Origin: Cyanobacteria bacterium RI_101 | GTDB taxonomy: Bacteria > Cyanobacteriota > Cyanobacteriia > Cyanobacteriales > Microcystaceae | Direction: 5' to 3' | Assembly (NCBI GenBank): GCA_016471375.1 | Contig: WGLZ01000039.1 | Location: 1-64,000, forward strand | DNA length: 64,000 nt | Part shown: positions 36,114 through 44,776 of the stretch, in pieces | Layout of the letters: each line of letters opens with the position of its first letter | How positions within the stretch are numbered: the stretch's first letter is position 1 | Position numbers and translations under genes: made by a program | The notes under the pieces: model-generated | Database searches by the model: none | What the model was told of the DNA's origin: nothing | What the model saw: only the letters and a program-made list of their open reading frames with translations

Positions 36114-37991
36114 ATGGCCGCCCTGACCTTAGCGGAACTGCAACGGGCCTACCCCGAGAAATTCGCAGGGGAGGAGCAAATCTTCGCTCAGATTCCTCGG
36201 GGCGCCCGTCTTTTTATCGCCAGCGCCTGCGGCGAACCCCAGTATTTAGTGCGGGCGCTGGTTAACTACGTCCAGACCCATCCCAAGGCCATCTACGACG
36301 CGGAAGTGCTCCAAATCTGGACGTTGGGATTGGCGCCCTACGCCGACAGCAAGCTCCAGCGCCATTTTCGCCATAATTCCTTTTTTATTGGCCAGCATAC
36401 TCGGGGAGCGGTGAATGAGGGACTGGCGGACTATACCCCCATTTTTTTGTCCCAGGTTCCGGGTCTTTTTCGCCAGGGACGAGTCCCTATCGACGTAGCG
36501 TTCATTCAAACGTCCTATCCCGACGCCCACGGCTACGTTAATTTAGGGGTCAGCGTCGATATTGTTAAGGCGGCCGCGGAGGCGGCGGATCTGGTCGTTG
36601 CCCAGATGAATCGTTTTATGCCCCGCATTCAGGGAGACGGTTTTCTTTCCCTAGGGGATTTAGATTTTATTGTTCCCCGGGACGAACCCCTGCTGGAATA
36701 TTTGCCCGGCGGCGACGAAGAGACGGGCCAAAAAATCGGGGCCTATGTGGCCCGATTAGTGCGAGACGGAGATACGTTACAGGTGGGCTATGGCAATTTG
36801 CCCAATCAAGTTTTGAAGCAACTGGGGCGCAAAAAAAACCTCGGCGTTCACACCGAGCTTTTGACCCCCGGCATTTTAGAGTTAATGAAAACCGGCGCCG
36901 TGGACGGCAGTCGGAAAACCCGCAACCGGGGCAAAGTGGTGGCGACCTTTTCCCTGGGGGACGCGCAAACCTACTCGGGTCTAGACGACCATCCGGCGGT
37001 GGAATTTAGAACCGCGGACTATACCAATAACGCTTTGATCATCGCCCAGCACGATAACTTTGTGGCCATTAACGGCGCTCTGCAAATCGACCTCACGGGT
37101 CAAGCTACGGCGGAATCCTTGGGGAGTCAATTCTATAGCGGCATCGGCGGCCAGGCGGATTTTATGCGGGGGGCGCTCTTGGCCAAGGGCGGGCGCTCGA
37201 TCTTAACCCTCGAATCCAGCGCCGAGGAGGAAACGGTTTCTCGCATTGTGCCCTTTCTACCGGAGGGGAGCGGCGTCACCCTCAACCGGGGGGACGTTCA
37301 TTATGTGGTCACAGAGTACGGTATCGCCTACCTCCACGGCAAAAATATCCGGGAGCGGGCCCTAGAATTGATCGCCGTCGCCCATCCTAAGTTTCGAGGT
37401 TGGTTGATTGAGGAGGCGAAACGGCGCCGTCTCATTTACGCGGATCAAGCGTTTATCAGCGGTCAGGGGGGAGAATACCCGGAAGGTCTGGAGCGTTATC
37501 AAGCAACCCGTCAGGGGGCAAAACTCCTGCTCCGTCCCGTCAAAATGAGCGACGAACCCAAGTTAAAATCTTTCTTCTATTCCCTCTCCGACGAGAGTCT
37601 CCGGCGCCGCTTTTTCTCCGTTCGCAAAGATATGCCCCACCGGCGCTTACAGGAGTTCGCCGTCATTGACTACAGCCAGGAAATGGTTTTGTTGGCGCTT
37701 CAGCTTCAGGAAGAACAGGAAATTTTGGTGGGATTGGCTCAATACGCCTTGAACGAGGACAGCTACACCGCCGAGGTGGCCGTCGTGGTGCGGGACGACT
37801 GGCAAAATCAGGGCATTGCCACGGCGCTTCTGCGTCATCTGACTCTGTTGGCGAAAAAACGAGGTCTTCTGGGTTTCAGCGCCGAGGTTCTGTTAGAAAA
37901 TCGAGCCATGATTCAGGTTTTTGAAAAACTGGGTTTACCGATACGTCGCCGGATGCAAAACGGGGTTTACGCGCTGACGATGCCTTTTTGA
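36114..37991 (+). CDS. Acetyl-CoA hydrolase/CoA-transferase fused to GNAT acetyltransferase domain
   Basis: A 625-residue two-part protein. Residues about 1-430 follow the acetyl-CoA hydrolase/CoA-transferase family: IASACGEPQYLVRALV, VQTSYPDAHGY-like strand, VGYGNLPNQVL, GVHTELLTPGILELM, GIGGQADFMRGAL, YVVTEYGIAYLHGKNIRERA. From about 465 a GNAT domain begins (LLLRPVKMSDEPKLKSFFYS) with the CoA-binding loop RDDWQNQGIATALLRHL. Which substrates are used cannot be told. The ATG is 36114; a TTG at 36108 would add two residues. Confidence 0.85.
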   Translation: MAALTLAELQRAYPEKFAGEEQIFAQIPRGARLFIASACGEPQYLVRALVNYVQTHPKAIYDAEVLQIWTLGLAPYADSKLQRHFRHNSFFIGQHTRGAVNEGLADYTPIFLSQVPGLFRQGRVPIDVAFIQTSYPDAHGYVNLGVSVDIVKAAAEAADLVVAQMNRFMPRIQGDGFLSLGDLDFIVPRDEPLLEYLPGGDEETGQKIGAYVARLVRDGDTLQVGYGNLPNQVLKQLGRKKNLGVHTELLTPGILELMKTGAVDGSRKTRNRGKVVATFSLGDAQTYSGLDDHPAVEFRTADYTNNALIIAQHDNFVAINGALQIDLTGQATAESLGSQFYSGIGGQADFMRGALLAKGGRSILTLESSAEEETVSRIVPFLPEGSGVTLNRGDVHYVVTEYGIAYLHGKNIRERALELIAVAHPKFRGWLIEEAKRRRLIYADQAFISGQGGEYPEGLERYQATRQGAKLLLRPVKMSDEPKLKSFFYSLSDESLRRRFFSVRKDMPHRRLQEFAVIDYSQEMVLLALQLQEEQEILVGLAQYALNEDSYTAEVAVVVRDDWQNQGIATALLRHLTLLAKKRGLLGFSAEVLLENRAMIQVFEKLGLPIRRRMQNGVYALTMPF

Positions 37992-38055
37992 CAGATGACA
38001 GATATCAGCGAGCAGTTGTGGCAAGCCTAAATCAATCGCAAACAAAGTTTGATTC

Positions 38056-38090
38056 GCGCCCCCCTTTCCAAGGGAGTTTGGGGGGCGGAT
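38056..38090. repeat. Short palindromic repeat of the C-rich/G-rich family
   Basis: GCGCCCCCCTTTCCAAGGGAGTTTGGGGGGCGGAT. Shortened variant, lying between the CoA-transferase and the convergent PEP-CTERM gene. Confidence 0.6.
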
Positions 38091-38119
38091 AAACCTTCCA
38101 AAGATCCCCTTCGGGGTCA

Positions 38120-38710
38120 TTAACTCCGAACTCGGCGCTTGAAGGCGGCGCCGATACCCAGGCCGACAACGGCGCCGAGGAGAGAAACAGGTTCGGGAAT
38201 GGCCGTCGCGGTAATGGCGACAAAGTTGCCCAGTCCGTCGGGGATACTGAGGGGAGGGACAAAAGCGCCGTTAATTAGGGCAAATTCAGAGTAGGACGGA
38301 AGAGGCAGACTAGAGCCGGGAAAATCCGTCGCCGTCACGTAGAAAAGGTTATAAAGAATACCGTCGGCCTTATAGAGAAAACCCCCTAAGTCCACAAAGG
38401 GGCCGGATTGATACACCAAATTATCAAAAGATCCCCCGGCCGCTTCCCAAGCGAGGGCGTCCGGGGAGCCGAGGGGCACGACGTCAGTAATCGGCACCCC
38501 ATTGCGAGTTCCCGTCACGCCGGTCACCAGATAGGTGTCTGGGGTGGGAACCCCGGCGAAATTCGGGTTAACGCCGAGGGGCCCCGTGGTCAAAACGCCG
38601 TCAAAGTTAATACCGGCGCCAGCGTAAGTGAGTTTAAATTGGGCCGCCTGGGCGGGCAAGGCGGACAGTACGCCCAAAGCGAGGGGCAAAAGCCATTTGG
38701 TCAGCATCAT
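38120..38710 (-). CDS. Second PEP-CTERM exported protein
   Basis: The 196-residue protein begins MMLTKWLLPLALGVLSALPAQA, a signal peptide, and ends with IPEPVSLLGAVVGLGIGAAF and the basic FKRRVRS, a PEP-CTERM tail. The middle is a beta-rich unknown domain (FKLTYAGAGINFDGVLTTGP, DLGGFLYKADGILYNLF), seen in other PEP-CTERM proteins. The start at 38710 gives a clean signal; the frame opens further up to 38779, which would bury it. No exosortase gene is in the window. Confidence 0.8.
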   Translation of the reverse strand: MMLTKWLLPLALGVLSALPAQAAQFKLTYAGAGINFDGVLTTGPLGVNPNFAGVPTPDTYLVTGVTGTRNGVPITDVVPLGSPDALAWEAAGGSFDNLVYQSGPFVDLGGFLYKADGILYNLFYVTATDFPGSSLPLPSYSEFALINGAFVPPLSIPDGLGNFVAITATAIPEPVSLLGAVVGLGIGAAFKRRVRS

Positions 38711-38844
38711 AGGTCGGTAGCGGTAACGGTAAATTAACCCCGTTGGGGTTATAGGAACGTCCGCAAGCATAACCGGCATGACTGAAAATGGCGGAGGAGA
38801 TTAACAAAAATTTACTAAAAACGAGGTTTTAAAGCCGTCTGCGT

Positions 38845-39813
38845 TCAGCGTAACCGAACCTGTCGGGCTTCCAGCACCGAAGTTTGGGCGCCCGCGGCCA
38901 CCTTAAGGGCGTAAAGACTGGCTTCGGGTCGCACATACAAAGGAGCGCCGTCGATTAAGTGGTCTAAAACCGCCTGGGTGTCTTTTAAAAATAAACCCCG
39001 CTTACTGCCCACTTCCAAGGTCTTTTCTTCGTCGCCCCGCCGTAAAACCCCCTCTTCCCCGTCAAAAATCAGGGTTCCGGCCTCCCCCTCAATTAAAAAG
39101 CGGCGCTCGCCCCAGGCGAAAACCTCTCCCTTGCCGTAGAGGACTTCCGCCATGACGCCGTTTTGGAACCCCAACTGACTCTGGCATAAACAGCCCCGAT
39201 AGTAGGGCGAATTATCCCTCGCCCAAATTCGGTTTTGGCAACTAACTCCGGCCACAGCGCCGAAGAGATCCGTTAATCGGTGGACTCGGGAAAGCGCCGC
39301 GATTAAGGGAAAGCCAAACTCCTCGGCATGGTACGTCCAACGCTCCGGCGCCGGGGTCTGGGGTTGAACCGTGGCGTAACGGGCGTAGGCAACGGCGCCG
39401 ATCTCCGGCAGATAGCGCCGGATGGCCTGGTGCAAACCGCCCAACAGTTCGATATGTTCGACGTGGAGCAATTTACGGCGCCGGCGGGCGAGGGCGAATA
39501 GGGCTTCCCCCTCGGCGTAATCTAGGCATAACGGATACTCGACAACCACGTGTTTATCCGCCTCCAGAGCGGCGCGGACCATCTCCCCGTGGTCGCGGTT
39601 GACGCCGCAAACCATCACTAACTCCACCGCCGGCGACTGGATTAATTCCCGCCAATCTTCCTGGGCGGTCAAACCGAATTTTTCGGCAAAGGCCAAGGTC
39701 GAATCTGGGCGATGCCCGGCGACGGCGAATAACCGGCCTCGGGAATCTTCCCGCAAGGCTTCCGCCCTGCGGGCGGCGGCAAACCCTGTGCCGATTAAAC
39801 CCACTTGAATCAC
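38845..39813 (-). CDS. bvdR: Biliverdin reductase (Gfo/Idh/MocA fold)
   Basis: BvdR reduces biliverdin IX-alpha to bilirubin with NADPH; in Synechocystis it affects phycobilisome assembly. The 322 residues begin with the Rossmann motif VGLIGTGFAAARRAEAL. The block LLHVEHIELLGGLHQAIR and ERWTYHAEEFGFPLIAALSR match cyanobacterial BvdR closely from memory. GTG at 39813 has GAAGGAG upstream; it is 14 bases after the prfA stop. It acts on the product of HO1 (26591-27310). Confidence 0.87.
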   Translation of the reverse strand: MIQVGLIGTGFAAARRAEALREDSRGRLFAVAGHRPDSTLAFAEKFGLTAQEDWRELIQSPAVELVMVCGVNRDHGEMVRAALEADKHVVVEYPLCLDYAEGEALFALARRRRKLLHVEHIELLGGLHQAIRRYLPEIGAVAYARYATVQPQTPAPERWTYHAEEFGFPLIAALSRVHRLTDLFGAVAGVSCQNRIWARDNSPYYRGCLCQSQLGFQNGVMAEVLYGKGEVFAWGERRFLIEGEAGTLIFDGEEGVLRRGDEEKTLEVGSKRGLFLKDTQAVLDHLIDGAPLYVRPEASLYALKVAAGAQTSVLEARQVRLR

Positions 39814-39827
39814 GGCGTCTCCTTCTA

Positions 39828-40925
39828 TCAATTGTTGTTCGCGTTGGCCAACTCCGCTAGGCGCTCCTGCTGATCCTGAGAAATACAGGATTGGATCATG
39901 TCGTCAATGTCCCCCTCCAGCGCCGTGGCGAGGACAAAGTTTTTACCGAGACGGTGGTCGGTCACCCGGTTGTCTTTGTAATTATAGGTGCGAATTTTCT
40001 CCGAGCGGGCGCCGGTGCCCACCTGGGAGCGCCGCATGGAACTGACGGCCTGTTGTTGCTCCTGAAGTTTAAGGTCGTAGAGTTTAGCCCGAAGAATCTG
40101 CATGGCCCGTTCTCGGTTTTGCAATTGGGAGCGCTCCTCAGTGCAAAAAATACGAATCCCCGTGGGTTTGTGAAACAGATCCACCGCCGTTTCCACCTTG
40201 TTGACGTTTTGCCCCCCGGCGCCGCCGGAACGGGCGGTGGTTAGTTCAATCTCTTTGGGATCAATATGAATTTCCACATCGTCCACCTCCGGCATAATGG
40301 CCACCGTGGCGGTGGAGGTATGGACGCGGCCCCCCGCTTCCGTCACCGGCACCCGTTGCACCCGATGGACGCCCGCCTCGAACTTAAGCTGGCTGTAAAC
40401 TCGGTCGCCCTTGATTTCCAAAATCGCTTCCTTAAAGCCCCCCATATCCGCCAGGGACTCGCTCAGTAAACTTACCTTCCAGCCCTGAGTCTCGGCGTAG
40501 CGAGAATACATTCTCACCAAATCTCCCGCCCAAATGCTAGCCTCGTCGCCGCCGGTGCCGGCCCGCACTTCCAACATGATATTTTTGTCGTCGTTGGGGT
40601 CTCGGGGCAGGAGCAAAACCGTTAATTCCTGCTCTAAATTTACCAACTTTTGTTCTAATTCCGCCACTTCTAGGCTTGCCATTTCCCGCATTTCCGGGTC
40701 GGCGCCGGCTTCCTTGAGAATTTGGCGCGCGTCCCGCAGATCGTCCTGAGCCTTTTTCCAAGCCTCGTAGGTCGTCACGGTTTCCTCTAGGGAAGAGCGA
40801 GCTTTCGCCACCCGTTGCAGTTCTTCGGGATTAGTCGCAATGTCGGGATCGGCCAATTGGCGGGTCAACTCCGCAAAGGTTTGCTCCACCGACTGCAATT
40901 TCTCCAAAAGATAGGGTTCAGCCAT
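39828..40925 (-). CDS. prfA: Peptide chain release factor 1
   Basis: RF1 reads UAA and UAG and triggers peptide release. In 365 residues: the codon-reading PxT motif PVT (193-195, [10 protein letters not shown]), and the catalytic GGQ at 237-239 ([13 protein letters not shown]). There is no in-frame stop or frameshift, as expected for RF1. It is upstream of bvdR and probably co-transcribed. Confidence 0.97.
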   Translation of the reverse strand: MAEPYLLEKLQSVEQTFAELTRQLADPDIATNPEELQRVAKARSSLEETVTTYEAWKKAQDDLRDARQILKEAGADPEMREMASLEVAELEQKLVNLEQELTVLLLPRDPNDDKNIMLEVRAGTGGDEASIWAGDLVRMYSRYAETQGWKVSLLSESLADMGGFKEAILEIKGDRVYSQLKFEAGVHRVQRVPVTEAGGRVHTSTATVAIMPEVDDVEIHIDPKEIELTTARSGGAGGQNVNKVETAVDLFHKPTGIRIFCTEERSQLQNRERAMQILRAKLYDLKLQEQQQAVSSMRRSQVGTGARSEKIRTYNYKDNRVTDHRLGKNFVLATALEGDIDDMIQSCISQDQQERLAELANANNN

Positions 40926-41117
40926 AGTTCGCTCGGGGGGTAATTTGCCTAATCCTTTATCATAGCCGGAGAGTCGGCTCTTCGGCGCTGAACCTCTTTC
41001 AGGTTTTTAGCGAGGAGAGCCAGGTCTAAATTGTATAACAGTATACAGTTCTACTGCGCAATCCCCCAGAGCCGAAATTTAGAAGTGGCGGCGCTTTTTT
41101 AGTTCAAGATAACGATT

Positions 41118-41852
41118 TTACTTCTTCTCCCTAATCTGAAGAGTGCTATCATCCGAGACCACATTGATCTCGTTTTGCGGAGTAAGCAGTCCCTGAAAAT
41201 TTTTGACGGCCTCAGCTAAAGCTTTCGCTTCCGCTTTGCGTTTTTCTCCTTGTTGTTCTGTGATAAATCGCTCCTGTATGCTAGATTGGACTGAACTAGG
41301 AAGAATAACATGAAAAAGAGAAACCTGATCAATGACGAAACCTTGGGCGTTTAACGATTCATTCATTAAAGATTGAATTTTATTAGAGATTGCCTCATTT
41401 TGATTACCATAGATAACCTTTAGGGGATACTTAGAAGTAACTGAAGTGAATGCGGAAGCCAAGTTTTGTCGGAGGATTATTTGGCTGTTATCTCCAATAT
41501 TTTGATAATAATAACCAGATTTTTGAGGATCAATATGATATTGTAATCCAATATCAGCGGTAAAATTAATACCTTCTCGAGAGGTTAATTCTAAACTCTC
41601 GTGTTGAACTTGAGCGCGGGTAGAAATTTTGACAACATTATTCCAGGGATTTAACCAATAAACACCAGGTAAAAGAGGAGAAGTGAGAAGTTTCTCCGGC
41701 TTTTCAATTACGCCAACTTCTCCGACTGGAATAATAATTAACGTTCTCAATAACAATTTAGTCACCATTAAAATAAACGCGACGCCTAAAACGGCGCTTC
41801 CCAGTTTGTGCTCTATTTTTACGTTGGTAAGACCAAAAGAACGCAGAGTCAT
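41118..41852 (-). CDS. SPFH/prohibitin-family membrane protein
   Basis: The 244-residue protein has one membrane segment near the N-terminus (LGSAVLGVAFILMVTKLLL), then an SPFH domain: PVGEVGVIEKPEKLL, PGVYWLNPWNNVVKI, SREGINFTADIGLQYHI, and a helical tail (EQQGEKRKAEAKALAEAVKN). Such proteins form membrane scaffolds. Codon use and base content look less GC-rich than its neighbours, and no operon partner is nearby. The gene sits next to an 850-base spacer of similar composition, so transfer is possible. Confidence 0.85.
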   Translation of the reverse strand: MTLRSFGLTNVKIEHKLGSAVLGVAFILMVTKLLLRTLIIIPVGEVGVIEKPEKLLTSPLLPGVYWLNPWNNVVKISTRAQVQHESLELTSREGINFTADIGLQYHIDPQKSGYYYQNIGDNSQIILRQNLASAFTSVTSKYPLKVIYGNQNEAISNKIQSLMNESLNAQGFVIDQVSLFHVILPSSVQSSIQERFITEQQGEKRKAEAKALAEAVKNFQGLLTPQNEINVVSDDSTLQIREKK

Positions 41853-42700
41853 TGTAGACCTCCTGACAATAGATCGAAGATTAGGATCTTCTGAAGAGCG
41901 TACTTTATTTGTAGGGTTAAAGATAAGACAGAATTCGGTTCGGCGCTTCTATTGCTAATCTAAGACTAAATGTCAAGAAATTCAAGTTTTGAATGTCTGG
42001 AAATTTATCTGTCCGCTCTTGTCTGAAAAACTGACCATAAAATATTCATACCTTTTAATTATCTCGATTAAATATGGGATTTTTTATGTATTTTTTGAAT
42101 TGATTTTCTGGGTTTATAGCGTCGTTCAGTTGACCGAGACACGCAGTATCGGTTGAAGTCTCGGGCTTCGCTAGACCTTCGGATACGGCAAGCTCAGCGC
42201 GAAGCGGCGAAGCTTAGCTTTCGGGCCCTGAGGGCAGCGGCCCCTGAACAACCTCGAAGGGGCCGAAGGACGGTCCTCAATCTGTCCCTTACCTAAGAGA
42301 ATACCGCCATAGAATTTTTATCAAGATTAAGCTAAAAGAATTAATCACCAGATAAACCAGCGCTCTGACCTGATTTTAAATACAGACCACCAGACAAAAT
42401 TTTACGACTAACCGAAGCGTTTTAGAGATTAGAATATGACCAAACAGCCACTCCCCGTTAAAAGGAGCATCCCCGAATTCTACAGATAATACATAAAGCC
42501 TGCTTTCTCTCCCGCAAGATGGGCGCCTTGCGCATTCCAAAGAACTAGCTAAGATTTGCAACTCTAGAAACATGCGGGGAAACTATTTCATCTCCGGCTA
42601 AGTCAGATAGCATGACTGACAATTCAGTTTAGTGAACTCCTCAATTTTCCCTGTTTTTTTAGAATCATCAGTTTTAGACTCCTTAATCAATAATAAATGA
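41853..42700. other. 848-base AT-leaning spacer with a GC-rich palindromic cluster
   Basis: No convincing gene was found. Most is AT-rich. At about 42140-42275 sits a GC-rich island with short inverted motifs: GAAGCGGCGAAGC and a hairpin CGGCCCCT, loop, AGGGGCCG at about 42238-42265. Such islands resemble small repeated palindromes of cyanobacteria. The left part may contain the promoter of the minus-strand prohibitin-like gene. Confidence 0.5.
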
Positions 42701-44041
42701 ATGATCAATTGGGAGCAAACAAGAGAGCTTATTGAGGAGGCGGTTTTTAACTATTTCGGAGAATCGTTAAAAGATATTCACTGGACGTTATTAGAGGATG
42801 TCTGGCGGGGGTTAAACTATCAGCAAATTTCTCAAAAAAATCATCTATCCGTCAATTATATTCGGGGAGATCTGGCGCCGAAGCTCTGGCAAAAACTTTC
42901 CTTAGCCTTAGGCAGACCCATCACGAAGAGTAATTTTAAACAAATTGTCTCCAATCTGAACGCCGATTTTTCCGCTTCAGAGATCCTTAACGCCTCGACC
43001 CTAGATCCCGCGCCGACGGACTATCCGCCTCTCAACGGTTTTTTAGCCGCCGACTCTCCCCATTATCAAGAACGGATCGAACCTTTAGCTCAAAAAATTT
43101 TAGCTCAACCCGGCGCTTATCTCGCCCTTCAAGCGCCGCAAGGAATGGGCAAAACTCACTGTCTTCGGCGCTTAACACATTGGGCGCAATCTCAAGAGTA
43201 TCAAACGTTATACCTAAACTGGAGTCAGGCGGAACCCGACGCGCTCGTGAACTGGCCGCTTTTTCTAGAGTGGCTCGGCGTTAAAATTGCTAATAGTTTA
43301 AATATTCAGATGAGTTATTATCCGAGTCAAGAGCGCCGATTATTCAGATCTCAAGACGACTTAAATCAATTTTTAGAAGACCAAGTTTTACCTCGATTGC
43401 TCCAGCCATTCTTATTAATTTTAGATGATGTTGAGGCTCTGTTTGATTTTCCAGAGATTACTTTTAGATTTGGACGACTATTTAATAGTTGGCATGAGAA
43501 ATCTCACTTTTCTTCCCGCTGGCAAGCGCTCCGTTTATTATTCGCTTATTCCCCGGAATCTCCCCAGTTTTGGACAATGGATCACGAGCTATTTTCCGGC
43601 GCTGTTACTCTAGAACTGGACGACTTTTCCATGACTCAAGTCGAAACCCTAATTCAAAAGTCCTGTATCGTCCTAACTCCTGAACAACGCCGCCAGCTAA
43701 TGGCGCTAGTGGGCGGACACCCCTATCTTCTCAGCCAAGCCTTATACGCGCTCAAGTACCGCCGTCAATCCCCCGACGCTTTTTTCAATCAAGCGCCGAC
43801 CCTGGGGGGCGTTTACGCCTCCCATCTCTACGCCAAGGCGCGACAACTGCAAGGGGTTCCCGGTCTGCTTCCCCTGTGGCGCGAGCTAGTCTGGTCGAAC
43901 AGTCCGCTAGAGGCAAACGCCCTAGGCTTCCGCGCCTTAACTTATCTTGGACTGATCCAATGGCAAGGTAATCAAGTTATGATCAAAAACGATTTATATC
44001 GGCGCTTTTTTCGGCGGATTGATCCAAATTTAGCGCCGTAA
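42701..44041 (+). CDS. NTPase with vMAP-like N-terminal HTH (AAA-like domain)
   Basis: The 446-residue protein starts with a helix-turn-helix-like domain of about 85 residues (INWEQTRELIEEAV, VWRGLNYQQISQKNHLSVNY, GDLAPKLWQKLSLALG), of the kind at the N-terminus of vWA-MoxR-associated proteins and AAA-like signalling NTPases in cyanobacteria. Next is an NTPase: Walker A in APQGMGKT (145-152), Walker B in LLILDDVEALFD. Family knowledge: these domains occur in cyanobacterial signalling or conflict systems with effector partners; here no partner is adjacent. Upstream is a 659-base AT-rich spacer. Confidence 0.72.
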   Translation: MINWEQTRELIEEAVFNYFGESLKDIHWTLLEDVWRGLNYQQISQKNHLSVNYIRGDLAPKLWQKLSLALGRPITKSNFKQIVSNLNADFSASEILNASTLDPAPTDYPPLNGFLAADSPHYQERIEPLAQKILAQPGAYLALQAPQGMGKTHCLRRLTHWAQSQEYQTLYLNWSQAEPDALVNWPLFLEWLGVKIANSLNIQMSYYPSQERRLFRSQDDLNQFLEDQVLPRLLQPFLLILDDVEALFDFPEITFRFGRLFNSWHEKSHFSSRWQALRLLFAYSPESPQFWTMDHELFSGAVTLELDDFSMTQVETLIQKSCIVLTPEQRRQLMALVGGHPYLLSQALYALKYRRQSPDAFFNQAPTLGGVYASHLYAKARQLQGVPGLLPLWRELVWSNSPLEANALGFRALTYLGLIQWQGNQVMIKNDLYRRFFRRIDPNLAP

Positions 44042-44062
44042 TTGTCTGGAGTTGAGTAAGCC

Positions 44063-44683
44063 TTGAGTCGAGTCCGAGTCCGTCAACACGTTAATCCTCT
44101 TAGCCAAAAATATCAAACTCCCATCGCGGCGCCTCCCTGGGAAAAGATTTACGCCGACTTCTTCCAGCCTCTGCACCTCGATATCGGTTGCGCTCGGGGA
44201 AAATTTTTATTAACCATGGCCGAAAAATATCCTGACTGGAACTTTTTGGGGGTGGAAATCCGGGAGCCGTTGGTGATTGAAGCCAACGAGCAAGGGCGGA
44301 GCTTAGGGTTGACAAACCTTCATTTTCTCTTTGGCAATATCAACGTCGAACCCCTCAATTTTTTGCGGAGCCTACCCCAAGCGCCGGGACGAGTGTCTAT
44401 CCAATTTCCCGATCCTTGGTTCAAAACCCGTCACAGCAAGCGCCGGGTTGTCCAACCGGAGTTGGTTCAGGCGCTGGCCGACGTTTTAGCGCCGGGGAGT
44501 TTAGTTTTTCTCCAATCCGACGTCGCCCTAGTGGCCCGGGAGATGGCGGCGCAATTTGAAAACCAGCCGGAGTTTAAGCCCCTAACCCGCGGGGACAATC
44601 CCTGGGGGGTTCCCACGGAACGGGAAATCGCCTGTCAACGGCTGGGGCGCCTGGTTTATCGGCGCTTATTGGAGCGGCGCTAG
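44063..44683 (+). CDS. trmB: tRNA (guanine-N7-)-methyltransferase
   Basis: TrmB methylates G46 of tRNA. The 206 residues contain the SAM motif LHLDIGCARGKFLLTMA, FLGVEIREPLVIEA, and the tRNA-binding/catalytic IQFPDPWFKTRHSKRRVVQP. Start is TTG at 44063, giving MSRVRVRQHVNPLS, typical in cyanobacteria. 21 bases follow the NTPase stop, so it may be co-transcribed with it. Confidence 0.93.
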   Translation: MSRVRVRQHVNPLSQKYQTPIAAPPWEKIYADFFQPLHLDIGCARGKFLLTMAEKYPDWNFLGVEIREPLVIEANEQGRSLGLTNLHFLFGNINVEPLNFLRSLPQAPGRVSIQFPDPWFKTRHSKRRVVQPELVQALADVLAPGSLVFLQSDVALVAREMAAQFENQPEFKPLTRGDNPWGVPTEREIACQRLGRLVYRRLLERR

Positions 44684-44690
44684 AGAATTG

Positions 44691-44765
44691 CCCTCATCCC
44701 CCAGCCCCTTCTCTCACTCTGGGAGAAGAGGAGTCAAAGTCCCCCAAAGTTGGGGGATTTAGGGC
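44691..44765. repeat. C-rich/G-rich repeat after trmB
   Basis: CCCTCATCCCCCAGCCCCTT, CTCACTCTGGGAGAAGAGGA, GTCAAAGTCCCCCAAAGTTG, GGGGATTTAGGG. Variant of the dispersed family, between convergent genes. Confidence 0.65.
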
Positions 44766-44776
44766 GCTGAGCGGCG

